Source: Caldilineaceae bacterium (GTDB lineage Bacteria; Chloroflexota; Anaerolineae; Caldilineales; Caldilineaceae). Taken from it: a DNA stretch of 48,551 nt. The stretch is from contig JAHBVH010000064.1 in the NCBI GenBank assembly GCA_019637645.1, forward strand, positions 1 to 48,551. The letters run 5' to 3'. This document shows positions 33,501 through 41,405 of the stretch, piece after piece; position 1 is the first letter of the stretch; every line of letters starts with the position of its first letter. The position numbers and the translations under genes were made by a program. The notes beneath the pieces are model-generated. The model had not been told where the DNA came from and did not search any database. It saw nothing but the letters and a program-made list of their open reading frames with translations.

Positions 33501-34472
33501 CGCCTTCACCCGCCAAAAGTAATCTTGATCATTGCTCAGTGCTTTCTCGGGCGTATATTCGGTGTTGACTGTTTGGTAGGTATTGGGTGTGCCAAAATCG
33601 GGCTGGGTACTCACCTGAAGCTCATATTTGCGCGCGGCTTCGACGGCAGTCCACCCAAAGCGCGGCACAAAATTCAGCTCGGCATCCGCGGCAGGTGCTA
33701 ACGGCTGTGGCGCTCGATTCCAAGTAAAGGTAAAGGTGCGCACGGCGCTGGGGGTGCCAAAATGATCCTGATTGTCGATCGGGATAACACGCCAATAGTA
33801 CAGATTGTTGGGCAAGCGCTTGATCGGCGTATGGTGCGGCGTGAGGGTTTTCGCGGTGTAGGTGAGATTGCTAAACGACGGATCTGGGCTAATGTCCAAT
33901 TGATAGAGCGCCGCACCGGGCAGCGGTTGCCAAGCGAAATCCTCGTTCGTAAAAGCGGTGCGTTCGGCATTGTCGGGCGGGGAGAGCAGCGTCACCAGCA
34001 GCGTGCCGCCATCGCTCCAATCTTTGCGAAAGGCGCGCACTTCGGAATAGGGTCCCCACGCTTTGCCATCATGGGCGCGCACCCGCCAGAAATATTCACC
34101 ATCGGCCAAAGTCTTCTGCGGCGTATGGCTGGTGCCATAGCTATCGGCCTTGGCTACCACGGTGGCAAAGCCAGCGGATGTGCTGATTTCAACGCCATAC
34201 TTTTGGGCATTGGCAACCGGAGCCCAAGCCAGGGTCGGCATACCAAGGGGCGGATAGTTCGTTCCGGTGGTGGTGGCATGGGCGGCTGGGGCCGTAAGCG
34301 TTGGCACATCAATCGCCAAATCGATGACCTCCACCACCAGTTCGTCACGCAGCGAAACGGCAAGCGGATGCGCCCAGAGCCGCAGCGGGAACAAAGCTAG
34401 GGTAAGCAGGGCAAGCAGGGTGCCCACCGACGAATAGCGTGCGACCGCAGACAGGCGGCAGAGGCGTTGCAT
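30519..34472 (-). CDS. Large secreted protein with ten fibronectin type III-like modules
   Basis: 1317 residues. A signal peptide (hydrophobic 16-34, likely cut after LWA) leads to six FnIII-like modules of 90-100 residues. Each has an opening PxF.W.P..GA..Y.L.(V/I) strand and a closing YYWRV.A.D pattern. An insert of about 175 residues (about 720-895) follows, with a beta-sandwich look (YGIYVDADHVAGSGG, VTLYSWTGAAWDG), then four more modules. The protein ends HTLYLPLVQR, a C-terminus I associate with secreted Chloroflexota proteins. It is probably a surface or extracellular adhesive or structural protein. ATG 34472 has AAAGGAG 11 bases upstream. It lies next to the tad genes on the same strand, 32 bp after the DUF192 gene. 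Confidence 0.85.
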   Translation of the reverse strand: MQRLCRLSAVARYSSVGTLLALLTLALFPLRLWAHPLAVSLRDELVVEVIDLAIDVPTLTAPAAHATTTGTNYPPLGMPTLAWAPVANAQKYGVEISTSAGFATVVAKADSYGTSHTPQKTLADGEYFWRVRAHDGKAWGPYSEVRAFRKDWSDGGTLLVTLLSPPDNAERTAFTNEDFAWQPLPGAALYQLDISPDPSFSNLTYTAKTLTPHHTPIKRLPNNLYYWRVIPIDNQDHFGTPSAVRTFTFTWNRAPQPLAPAADAELNFVPRFGWTAVEAARKYELQVSTQPDFGTPNTYQTVNTEYTPEKALSNDQDYFWRVKAIDQENGSSPWSEVRHFRAKWNFQARLLAPVQNTIKQSHPFFAWTPIPGAERYQLRVDESNSFSVPLMDEKFYNVTTGALTKLASSTIYLDTDYFWQVRGIDAEGNYTPWSDIHTFRFGYSDVSPNQVYPLPYYQPDTANLPVHGDRTIASPLFVWDSALRFADAGKTGESPAYYELTVAADPAFRDIRFQIETTGPAAAPTLAHPFHNLENGQLYYWRVRAYANDSTQIGVDQSWVTRIDQATQQLLPVSPITPIYPRNGFESIVSPPLLGWQPVTDAKLYRVQVSSDAGFTTLVDEAVAQYVNYAPGQGRRTALPMGTYWWRVRPETANQQPLGDWSAGRWFNLSTDIYTGNVNDFVPPPYPASLLAETTKAPTYSPAMTAIASSTTTAAPGYELGNVHIMLNRLALRSASYPNAADNYSWLLAFGIAGSPTAAVTYGIYVDADHVAGSGGTTDPKGKAIPVAPLYLPEYVIYVTPAPTGDPITANQVTLYSWTGAAWDGGKSFTSIGGDAWVATEGPAAVQLVIPYGAIGANTENFSGSLAMTVFSSTADDATGLLDTIPPQDGMIHKPAFVSNLLMPLYPFDTPLSNPFVYEDMPPLRWRMPYYDSVDGYEVQVARDEKFTDLVETWEHNEKNTSSFYSFLTTAFQSFNAYADNESYYWRVRMRHERYTTVATQYDYSPWSPALRFKLSSRQVGNPQPPAGTLVGTTPTFTWERVDGAAGYTIQIDNDANFSSPLLERTVSGVSYTPVTDLPDGTYYWRVAARRSNKVMGRWSAPLSFVKQSLSPTLLQPPPDEGITTQPTFAWTAVLTPTEEPRTAAALYRLQLDEDPNFGSPVVFTTQASAFTLPDGSSIADGTWYWRVAVVDATGAVGAYSPVQAFYKEYQVPQLIQPAQNSVISTITSFQWAPIPGAAYYQIEIDDDPLFNSSLRAETDSTSYTPTRALTDAEYYWRVRMYDQDGKPGPFVNGRLQLDSDLVFDADHTLYLPLVQR

Positions 34473-34504
34473 GAGGATCACTTCTCCTTTGGTCACTAGG
34501 TTAG

Positions 34505-34858
34505 TTATTGGGCAAGCGAAAGCTTCAGTTGGTCACCAACCGCGCTTTGGGTACGCTGGGCCGTGCCACTGGGCAGCTCCAGGACATACGCGGCTTCGGC
34601 CCGTTTGCGGCCAATGCGCCAAGGCTGGAGCGCCGCATCGATCCCCACAATGCAATGCTGGGCATTGACATAAAGCACGTCAATGGGCATGCGCATAAAA
34701 TGGGTATGGATACTGTCACACGGCTCGATCAACAGCCCAGCGCCAGCGGGCAATTGGCGGACGCCCATTAAGCCACGGAATTTCGTCCAAAAATTATTGG
34801 CGACACGGCCCTGCCTGACGAGGACATGGTTACGGGTTAGATTTTCTACATAGAGCAT
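34505..34858 (-). CDS. DUF192 family protein
   Basis: 117 residues. The family signature is here: FRGLMGVRQLPAGAGLLIEPCDSIHTHFMRMPIDVLYVN followed by IGIDAALQPWRI-type sequence and AAYVLELPSGTA. DUF192 proteins are small beta-rich proteins, often exported, with no settled function. This one has no signal peptide when started at ATG 34858; an ATG at 34870 overlapping the tadA stop is also possible. GGTGATCC before 34858 is a modest ribosome site. It is directly behind tadA, and DUF192 genes are seen near tad loci in other bacteria to my recollection, so a link with pilus work is possible. Confidence 0.88.
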   Translation of the reverse strand: MLYVENLTRNHVLVRQGRVANNFWTKFRGLMGVRQLPAGAGLLIEPCDSIHTHFMRMPIDVLYVNAQHCIVGIDAALQPWRIGRKRAEAAYVLELPSGTAQRTQSAVGDQLKLSLAQ

Positions 34859-34863
34859 AAGGA

Positions 34864-36321
34864 TCACCATCCATTAGTATTCATGCCAAAAATACTGGGA
34901 GAAAGCTTAATGCCAGCATCCTCCAACCGTTGATTGAAGCGGGGTCGCAGCCCAGTGGGCTGGAGTGAGCCAATGATCTTGCCATTCTCGTCCAAGCCAG
35001 TCTGCTCAAAGAGAAAGATATCTTGCATGATGATGGTCTCGCCTTCCATACCCAAGATCTCCGACATTTGAATGGTGCGGCGGGTGCCATCGCGCAGACG
35101 GGCCACTTGGATGATGACATCGACCGCGGCCGCGATCTGTTGCCGAATGGCGCGCAAAGGGAGATCAACCCCGGCCATCAAGACCATGGTCTCGATACGG
35201 TTGAGGGCATCGCGCGCGGTGTTGGCATGGACTGTGGTAAGGGAGCCATCATGACCGGTGTTCATCGCCTGTAACATGTCGAGTGTTTCACCACTACGAC
35301 ATTCGCCGACCACAATGCGGTCGGGGCGCATGCGCAAGCTGTTGATCACCAGCTCACGAATCCCGATTTCGCCTTTGCCTTCAATATTGGCCGGGCGTTT
35401 TTCCAGCCGCACCACATGGGGCTGTTGGAGTTGCAACTCGGCGGCGTCTTCGATAGTGACCACCCGATCATCTTCTGGGATAAAGCCCGAGAGCACATTG
35501 AGCAGTGTTGTCTTCCCCGAACCCGTACCGCCGCTGACAATGACGTTGAGCTTGGCATAGACACAAGCTTTGACTAGCTCGGCAAATTCGTCGGTGAAGC
35601 TGCCAAAGCGGACTAGATCTTCGACCTTGAGCGGGCTTTTGCGGAACTTACGGATAGTCACACAAGGGCCGACCAGCGACAGGGGCGGGATAATGGCGTT
35701 GACGCGCGAGCCATCGGGCAAACGCGCATCGACCATCGGGGAGGATTCATCGATCCGGCGTCCTAGTGGGGCCACAATCCGCTCAATCACCTGCATAACA
35801 TGGGCATCGTCCAGGAATTTGACATCAGAGAGTTGCAACTTCCCTTTGTACTCAATATAAACTTGGGTAGGGCCATTGACCATCACTTCGGTAATGTCAT
35901 CACGGTCGAGCAGCGGCTGGATCGGACCAAAGCCAACTACGTCGGCGATGATCATGTCCAACATGCGGGTGCGATCGACCCGGCTCACCACAATGTTGGC
36001 GTCGGCGAGCGCTTTGCTATAGACCGGCTCAACCATTTCGCGCAGCCGCGCCGGTGAATGAGAACCAGCACTCTGGTTTTCTTCCACTAAAAAGCGCTGC
36101 ACATCTTCGCGCAATTTACGGAATTCGGCTTTCAGTTCGTTCGGCAGTGTATAAATACCAAGTTCCTGAAGGATGTTGTGGCCGCCGCTTTTTGGCGTAC
36201 TCGCTGGGGACGACGCTTCAACCTTCTTGGTGGCCGCGATCGGTGTCGTTGGTAAAGACGCAACGGGCATGGACTCAGGCGCGACAATGGATTTCGCAGG
36301 ACGTGTCCGGAACAGAGACAT
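34864..36321 (-). CDS. tadA: Tad pilus assembly ATPase TadA/CpaF
   Basis: 485 residues. N-terminal extension with Pro/Ala-rich stretch (1-48), then the helical N-domain, then the ATPase core: Walker A GGTGSGKT (264-271), Asp box [22 protein letters not shown] (289-310), Walker [28 protein letters not shown] (335-361) and HANT (365-368). These stretches are typical of CpaF/TadA. It powers assembly and probably retraction of Tad pili with TadB and TadC. It lies apart from tadB/tadC, with the TPR/propeller gene between. ATG at 36321 has GAGGGAAG upstream. Clearly distinct from ArlI at 11454-13139. Confidence 0.95.
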   Translation of the reverse strand: MSLFRTRPAKSIVAPESMPVASLPTTPIAATKKVEASSPASTPKSGGHNILQELGIYTLPNELKAEFRKLREDVQRFLVEENQSAGSHSPARLREMVEPVYSKALADANIVVSRVDRTRMLDMIIADVVGFGPIQPLLDRDDITEVMVNGPTQVYIEYKGKLQLSDVKFLDDAHVMQVIERIVAPLGRRIDESSPMVDARLPDGSRVNAIIPPLSLVGPCVTIRKFRKSPLKVEDLVRFGSFTDEFAELVKACVYAKLNVIVSGGTGSGKTTLLNVLSGFIPEDDRVVTIEDAAELQLQQPHVVRLEKRPANIEGKGEIGIRELVINSLRMRPDRIVVGECRSGETLDMLQAMNTGHDGSLTTVHANTARDALNRIETMVLMAGVDLPLRAIRQQIAAAVDVIIQVARLRDGTRRTIQMSEILGMEGETIIMQDIFLFEQTGLDENGKIIGSLQPTGLRPRFNQRLEDAGIKLSPSIFGMNTNGW

Positions 36322-36426
36322 GATCGTTCTTCCCTCAAGTTTTGTCAGAGCGCTACCTGGTCAACCGGCGGTGTACCAGCGCTAGGGTAGCGACGAATAA
36401 TGCGAATTGCACGAAAAAGCGCGTGA

Positions 36427-38346
36427 TTACCGAATCCAGATCGGGTCCCATTCATCCGAGCCGTTGTTGCTCAGGTTGATCGGATTGGTGCCATTGCTAT
36501 TCATCACCCAGATCTGGCGGGGGCCACTCCGGTTGGAATAGAAGACCAGTTGCGAGCCATCGGGCGAGAAGGAGGGATGCTTGTCCCATTCCCAGCCGTT
36601 GAGGGTCAATTGGCGGTGATTGGTGCCATCTTGATTCATCACCCAAATTTCATCGTTGCCCGTGTGGTTTGAGACAAAGGCAATCGACTGACCATCGGCG
36701 GACCAGACCGGATCGTACTCGGTGCCAACATAGGTGGTGAGCATCGTGCCGGTGGGACTATTGGCTTGTTTCTTAGCGATGTTATCCCCCGTTTGGTCCG
36801 CAGCGCGTTCCACATAGACCACCTGGGTGCCGTCTGGCGACCATTGTTGTTTTTGGTAGAGCGGAGCGGCATTATTCGCCACTTCGGCGGGGGCGGGCTG
36901 GGCTTCGCTGCCATTAGAACGCATGATATAGAACGCTTCGCCACCATTGCGGGTTGAGCGGAAGAGAATCCAGCCGCGGTATTGCTCTTGCCAAGTGACG
37001 CCGGGCGTCGCTTCGACGACCGGCGCTGGTGCTGGCGCGACATAGACAACCGGGGCCGGTGTGGGTAGTGGCGTCGGCGTCGGCGCGAGCCGCTGGTTCA
37101 TTTCTGCCACGCGCGTCGCGGCGAGGCCGTTGTTATCCATGCCCAGCGCGGCAGCCTGCTCATAGGTGGCTAGGGCCTTGGTGAAATCTTGCTGTTGGGC
37201 ATAGCTATCCGCCATGTTCATATAGGCGCGATAGAGCAGTTCGGTGACATAGCCGCCCAAATAGTCCGGGCGCTCGGCGTGAATCGAAGCCAACTGGGAT
37301 GCACCTTGTTCGTAGCTGCCCTGATTGACCAACCGCTCTCCTTCTAGGTAGGCGCTCAACCACTGATTGGCTTGGGCCAATTCCGCGTTATCAAGGCCGA
37401 GTTGGGCCGCTTTTTGGAAATAGTCACTGGCTTGTTTGGGCAGATTGCGATCACTGGGGCGCAGGGCAAGTAATTGCTGACCGGCCCGGACATAGGCCGT
37501 CGCCAAATGAAGGCGGACGGTAGCCGCTTCGTAGGCGCTATCGACTTGGCTGATCCCCTCATATTGACGAATGGCACTCAACCAGAGGCCATTGCTAAAG
37601 GCAAATTCGGCATCGGCAAAGAGCTGGGGCGCACCGATAAAGAGGTTGACTTCGGCCAGCCGTTTCGCCACATCGCGATAGCCGGGGGCCGCTTGTTGTA
37701 ACGCCGTCAGCAGGGCTAACGCCTCTTGATAATTGCCTGCTTGGAGATGATCCAGAGCCAGTTGGTAATCGGTCGCCAATTGCAGTTGACGCCGCGTCTC
37801 GTTTTGGCCTTTGAGGGCTTCGGCATGGCTTGGGTTGCTCGCCAAGATATTGTCGAAGAGATCGAGCGCTTCCCGGTATTGGCCCGCATTGAGCGCGGCT
37901 TGTGCCGCCAGGAGCAACTCCTGCTGTTGATCCGAGCGGGCATTGACACCTTCAATCCGCCCATAGTAGATAAAGCCAAAGACCAATAGCAGAACAATAG
38001 CCACCACCGGCCCGATTGTTAGTAGCGTGCGCATGGGTGGGGTTAAGCCTTGAACGCCTTGGACTTTATCGCCCCAGTCGCTCTCCAGATGCAAACGGAA
38101 AGTGGCATCTTGCAACAGGGCGTCTAATTCGGCAGCTTGGGGATAGCGGGCTTGCAAAGCACGCAACAACGGGACAACCCGATCCCACTGCCCTTGCTGC
38201 ATATCATGGACCATGTTCAGATAATCGCGGTCCTGGGCAAAAGAAGCCTGCGTGCCTCTTCCGGTTTGTCCATTGGCCGCCGTAGAAAAGCCTGCCTGTT
38301 CGCGTGCGGACGTTTCAGCCGCATACCGTTGCTCATTGGTTACCAT
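36427..38346 (-). CDS. Membrane protein with TPR repeats and a WD40-like (PD40) propeller
   Basis: 639 residues. Cytoplasmic N-terminal part (1-105) with a TPR-like pair, one transmembrane helix (about 107-128), then a TPR array (about 145-450: AGQYREALDLFDNIL, AGNYQEALALLTALQ, QQDFTKALATYEQAAALG). A proline/threonine-rich linker (PTPTPLPTPAPVVYVAPAPAP) follows, then a C-terminal PD40 beta-propeller with WSPDGTQVVYV, WSADGQSIAFVSNHTGNDEIWVMNQDG and FSPDGSQLVFYSNRSGPRQIWVMN. The propeller is probably outside the cell. Between tadA and tadC, it may be an accessory or assembly scaffold. ATG 38346 has AGGGGA about nine bases upstream. Confidence 0.8.
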   Translation of the reverse strand: MVTNEQRYAAETSAREQAGFSTAANGQTGRGTQASFAQDRDYLNMVHDMQQGQWDRVVPLLRALQARYPQAAELDALLQDATFRLHLESDWGDKVQGVQGLTPPMRTLLTIGPVVAIVLLLVFGFIYYGRIEGVNARSDQQQELLLAAQAALNAGQYREALDLFDNILASNPSHAEALKGQNETRRQLQLATDYQLALDHLQAGNYQEALALLTALQQAAPGYRDVAKRLAEVNLFIGAPQLFADAEFAFSNGLWLSAIRQYEGISQVDSAYEAATVRLHLATAYVRAGQQLLALRPSDRNLPKQASDYFQKAAQLGLDNAELAQANQWLSAYLEGERLVNQGSYEQGASQLASIHAERPDYLGGYVTELLYRAYMNMADSYAQQQDFTKALATYEQAAALGMDNNGLAATRVAEMNQRLAPTPTPLPTPAPVVYVAPAPAPVVEATPGVTWQEQYRGWILFRSTRNGGEAFYIMRSNGSEAQPAPAEVANNAAPLYQKQQWSPDGTQVVYVERAADQTGDNIAKKQANSPTGTMLTTYVGTEYDPVWSADGQSIAFVSNHTGNDEIWVMNQDGTNHRQLTLNGWEWDKHPSFSPDGSQLVFYSNRSGPRQIWVMNSNGTNPINLSNNGSDEWDPIWIR

Positions 38347-38557
38347 GCAATTGTTCCCCTATTTGGACTGCGCTCGCCTGAAAAGCAGGGGCGCAAGGCT
38401 AAGTTAGCTTCCTTGCTTTCTTCTCTTTCACATTACCCATTGAACAGGTAGTGCTTACAAAATTGAAAGAGTTACTAAGCCATACTGTAATACGATTTAG
38501 TTAGTTTTTCGATTACAGTTTTCTGTCAAGGCGACAGGTGCAGAAGAGCAGGAGAAA

Positions 38558-38590
38558 AGAAGACCGGCATCTGCCAGATGCCGGTCTTCT
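38558..38590 (-). terminator. Terminator of the tadC-side operon
   Basis: Perfect 15-bp stem AGAAGACCGGCATCT with its complement, loop GCC, followed on the minus strand by TTCTCC within a TTCTTTTCTCC tail. It lies about 100 bp after the tadC stop. The rest of the 342-bp gap 38347-38688 shows no gene and should hold the promoter of the TPR gene. Confidence 0.75.
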
Positions 38591-38688
38591 TACAGATGTA
38601 GAAAGATGTTATGCAATAAGGGTTGCGTCCAGAGATCTTGTCATCCCGTTGGCGCTGTCAGCTCTTGTCCAAGCGCCTGACGCCTCAC

Positions 38689-39603
38689 CTAGAAAAAGCT
38701 CATGAGGCGGGGAATTGCTGGCCCTAGGATGACGGCAAACATAGCTGGAAAGATAAAGAAGACCATGGGGAACATCATCTTAAGCGGGGTTTTGGCAGCT
38801 TCCTCTTCGGCACGTTGGCGGCGACGGATCCGCATTTGCTCGGCTTGTGTGTGTAGCACATCGCGAATGGCAATCCCAAGACGGTCGGCTTGAATCAGCA
38901 CCGCGACAAAGGTCGCAATCTCAGGGACGCCTGTGCGTTCGGCCAAGTTACGCAGTGCATCGACGCGGGAGACGCCGACGCGCAATTCGCGGATGACCTG
39001 GCGAAATTCATAGGCCAATTCCGTTTCCCATTGAAAGCCAACTTTTTGAATGGCGGCTTCAAAGCCAAGCCCGGCATCCACACAAATGGACATCATATCC
39101 AGCGAATCCGGCAGGAGACGCATAATCAGCTTCTGGCGTGCTTTGACCTTCATTTTTAGCCAAATATTGGGCAGATAGAGCCCCACCATAAAGCCAGAGA
39201 GGGCAAAGAGCAGGACCGACGACATGGGGTAGGTACTCGTATAGAGATAGGACAAGAGCGCCATGCCCGCGCCGACCAAGACCCGCAGCCCCATAAAATC
39301 GGTGACCGAGAACTTTTCGTTCAGGCCAGCCATGATCAGATCCCGTTGCAGCTGCTCTAGGTTGCGGCTCGGGGTTACAATCCGCCCCAAGCCATGTAAG
39401 CGACGCAAGAGTGGTTTCAAGAGGCGCTCACTGGAAGAGCGCGCCATTTCCAAGTCGCGTAGATTGGTTGGCTGGGCGCTCATTTGGTTCATAGCCGCGG
39501 CAATTGCAAACCGTTTTTGATTGCGTTGGGTATGAATCCCTGCCAAGGCCGCAAAGATACTGGTTGCCACCAACACGGCGATTAATAAAGTTGTCGTTTC
39601 CAT
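38689..39603 (-). CDS. tadC: Tad platform protein TadC (type II secretion F domain)
   Basis: 304 residues. N-terminal transmembrane helix (TLLIAVLVATSIFAALAG), two helices near 105-140, a T2SSF domain with LPDSLDMMSICVDAGLGFEAAIQKVG, ALRNLAERTGVPEIATFVAVLIQADRLGIAIRDVLHTQAEQMR and a last helix MMFPMVFFIFPAMFAVILGP. This is the usual TadC composition. It forms the inner-membrane platform with TadB. ATG at 39603 has GAGAAGG before it. It lies 45 bp after tadB. Confidence 0.92.
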   Translation of the reverse strand: METTTLLIAVLVATSIFAALAGIHTQRNQKRFAIAAAMNQMSAQPTNLRDLEMARSSSERLLKPLLRRLHGLGRIVTPSRNLEQLQRDLIMAGLNEKFSVTDFMGLRVLVGAGMALLSYLYTSTYPMSSVLLFALSGFMVGLYLPNIWLKMKVKARQKLIMRLLPDSLDMMSICVDAGLGFEAAIQKVGFQWETELAYEFRQVIRELRVGVSRVDALRNLAERTGVPEIATFVAVLIQADRLGIAIRDVLHTQAEQMRIRRRQRAEEEAAKTPLKMMFPMVFFIFPAMFAVILGPAIPRLMSFF

Positions 39604-39648
39604 CTTGCACCTTCTCTCTTCTGCGCCGAGAACGCGGATCTAGCGGTT

Positions 39649-40590
39649 TTAGTAATCGATCTGCATGACCCAGCGCATGACAATGTTGCCGAGAAAGACC
39701 ATGATCGTCGCGCTGATCGGGATCAAGATCGGCCAGCCAGGTTGGAACATTTCCATCATATAGTCCGGATTGAGCATCATCAGCATGGTGCCCGTAGCCA
39801 GGGGCAGCCCCGTCAAAACCCACCCGGTGGCGCGCTGTTGAGAGGTCATCACGCGGATTTGGCCTTTGAGCTTGATCCGTTCGCGAATGGTCGAAGAAAT
39901 CGACTCTAGCACATCGGCCAAGCTGCCGCCGACCTCGTTTTGCACATGAATCGACGTGACAATCAGGGACAAATCCTCATCATCGAGGCGGGCCACCATG
40001 TGATCAAAAGCGGTGGTAATGTTAAAGCCGAGCGAAACTTCGCGGATCACCCGTGTAAATTCACTGCTAATGGGTTCCGGCATTTCGTCTTTCACGACAT
40101 TACAGGCATGCAACAAGCCGTAGCCAGCCCGCAGTGAGCCTACCAAAAGATTTAACATATCGGGCAATTGCGCGGCGAACTCACGGGAACGCTTGGCTTG
40201 GGCATTTTTGAGATAGATGCCTGGAATCAACCAGCCGAAGCCGCTGAGGAGCAGTCCGCCCAACAGATAGCCGGAAATCATCCAGCCGAGGAGGAATAAG
40301 ATCACCACCAGGGCAAAGCGGATCATGATAAATTCGGCGGCCGTAATCTTGATATCGGCCGCGGCCAACTGGCGCTCTAGGCGTGCTGTCATCGAGAGCC
40401 GCCCAAGCTTTTGATTTACCTGATCCGAGAGAACATTCCGCCGCCGTAATTCAATGTCGTCGCCCCCAAAAGCCATGGCGAGGCGGCGTTCGACATCATT
40501 GCCTTGGCGTGCCCAACGATGGATGGCAATAAAGGCGAAGAGAATCGCAATGGTCGTAAAGATGGCGGCTAAGAAAATGAGCATGCTCAT
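39649..40590 (-). CDS. tadB: Tad platform protein TadB (type II secretion F domain)
   Basis: 313 residues. N-terminal helix, two helices around 90-125 (FALVVILFLLGWMISGYLLGGLLLSGF), T2SSF domain with LPDMLNLLVGSLRAGYGLLHACNVVKDEMPEPISSEFTRV and LSLIVTSIHVQNEVGGSLADVLESISSTIRER, then MTSQQRATGWVLTGLPLATGTMLMM and a last helix. These are typical TadB features. It starts at ATG 40590, with CAGGAG six bases upstream. A repeated palindromic element (40621-40695) separates it from the peptidase gene. Confidence 0.93.
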   Translation of the reverse strand: MSMLIFLAAIFTTIAILFAFIAIHRWARQGNDVERRLAMAFGGDDIELRRRNVLSDQVNQKLGRLSMTARLERQLAAADIKITAAEFIMIRFALVVILFLLGWMISGYLLGGLLLSGFGWLIPGIYLKNAQAKRSREFAAQLPDMLNLLVGSLRAGYGLLHACNVVKDEMPEPISSEFTRVIREVSLGFNITTAFDHMVARLDDEDLSLIVTSIHVQNEVGGSLADVLESISSTIRERIKLKGQIRVMTSQQRATGWVLTGLPLATGTMLMMLNPDYMMEMFQPGWPILIPISATIMVFLGNIVMRWVMQIDY

Positions 40591-40620
40591 AGACGCTCCT
40601 GATAGTTATACAAAGAAAGA

Positions 40621-40695
40621 AGTTACGCAGTTGATCGGTGTCACTAGAAAGCTGACAGGTTTCCAAAACCTGTCAGCCCTGGCCAGGTACGTAAC
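40621..40695. repeat. Repeated intergenic palindrome, copy B
   Basis: AGTTACGCAGTTG at the left end and TACGTAAC at the right end flank a perfect internal hairpin, GCTGACAGGTTT pairing with AAACCTGTCAGC (40651-40677). It matches the element at 43954-44029 and the inverse of that at 6740-6797. It lies between tadB and the prepilin peptidase. Confidence 0.7.
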
Positions 40696-40697
40696 GT

Positions 40698-41396
40698 TTA
40701 AAAGAATTGAATGCCCTTGAGCAAGGTCACCCACACCCCGACGACCAAGTAGGGCGCGTAGGCCATGGTCTGTTTCCGTTCTGCCGGTGACCGCAACCGA
40801 TTGGTCAACAAAATGACGACGCTGGCAACGCCACCCGCCAGAATGCCAATAAACAACGCGGGCACGACACTGGCAAGGCCCGTGGTCAAGCCAATCAACC
40901 CCGCTAGTTTCACATCGCCCATGCCCATGCCGCCGGGGGCGAGGAGGGCCAAGACCAGGAAGAAGCCAAAGCCAGCGACCGCGCCCAGCAGCAGTGACGC
41001 AAAGGCAAGCTCCCCCAACAGAAGGTTGGCGACCAACACGATTGGCGCGGCCACCAGCAACATCCGGTTGGGGACAATGCGATGTTCCAGATCGATCACC
41101 GCAATGGCAAGGAAAAACCACGCTTCCACCGCAACCAGCAGCGCCTTGGGCGTCCAGCCTAGTTGCCAGAAGACCAGTCCACCTAATAGGATGGCCGCCA
41201 CCCACACACCCAGATAACGCTGTCGCCGGGGAGTTTGGGCCCCTGTTCGGCTCCCGGCTAACGCTGGCCGTGACTGCTGGGCGAGAAACCAGAGCGGGCT
41301 GGTGTGCATAGCCTGTCGCTTTGGCAGAGTATCAGCCACCAGGTTCACGACCCAGCCAGCAACGAGCCCCCAGCAAAGCACCCCAATGACTGTCAT
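40698..41396 (-). CDS. Prepilin peptidase, A24 family (TadV/PilD-like)
   Basis: 232 residues with seven to eight hydrophobic segments. Both catalytic aspartates are visible: IDLEHRIVPN (aspartate about 97) and the GxGD motif GGMGMGDVKLAGLIG (aspartate about 159). The N-terminal PilD-like part lacks the CxxC zinc pairs and the methylase region is short, so only cleavage is likely. It would cut Flp-type pilins and TadE-like pseudopilins, and it is the only candidate in the window for cutting the archaellin leader. ATG at 41396 has AAGGAGG six bases before it, overlapping the tadZ stop. Confidence 0.9.
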   Translation of the reverse strand: MTVIGVLCWGLVAGWVVNLVADTLPKRQAMHTSPLWFLAQQSRPALAGSRTGAQTPRRQRYLGVWVAAILLGGLVFWQLGWTPKALLVAVEAWFFLAIAVIDLEHRIVPNRMLLVAAPIVLVANLLLGELAFASLLLGAVAGFGFFLVLALLAPGGMGMGDVKLAGLIGLTTGLASVVPALFIGILAGGVASVVILLTNRLRSPAERKQTMAYAPYLVVGVWVTLLKGIQFF

Positions 41397-41405
41397 ACGG
41401 CCTCC

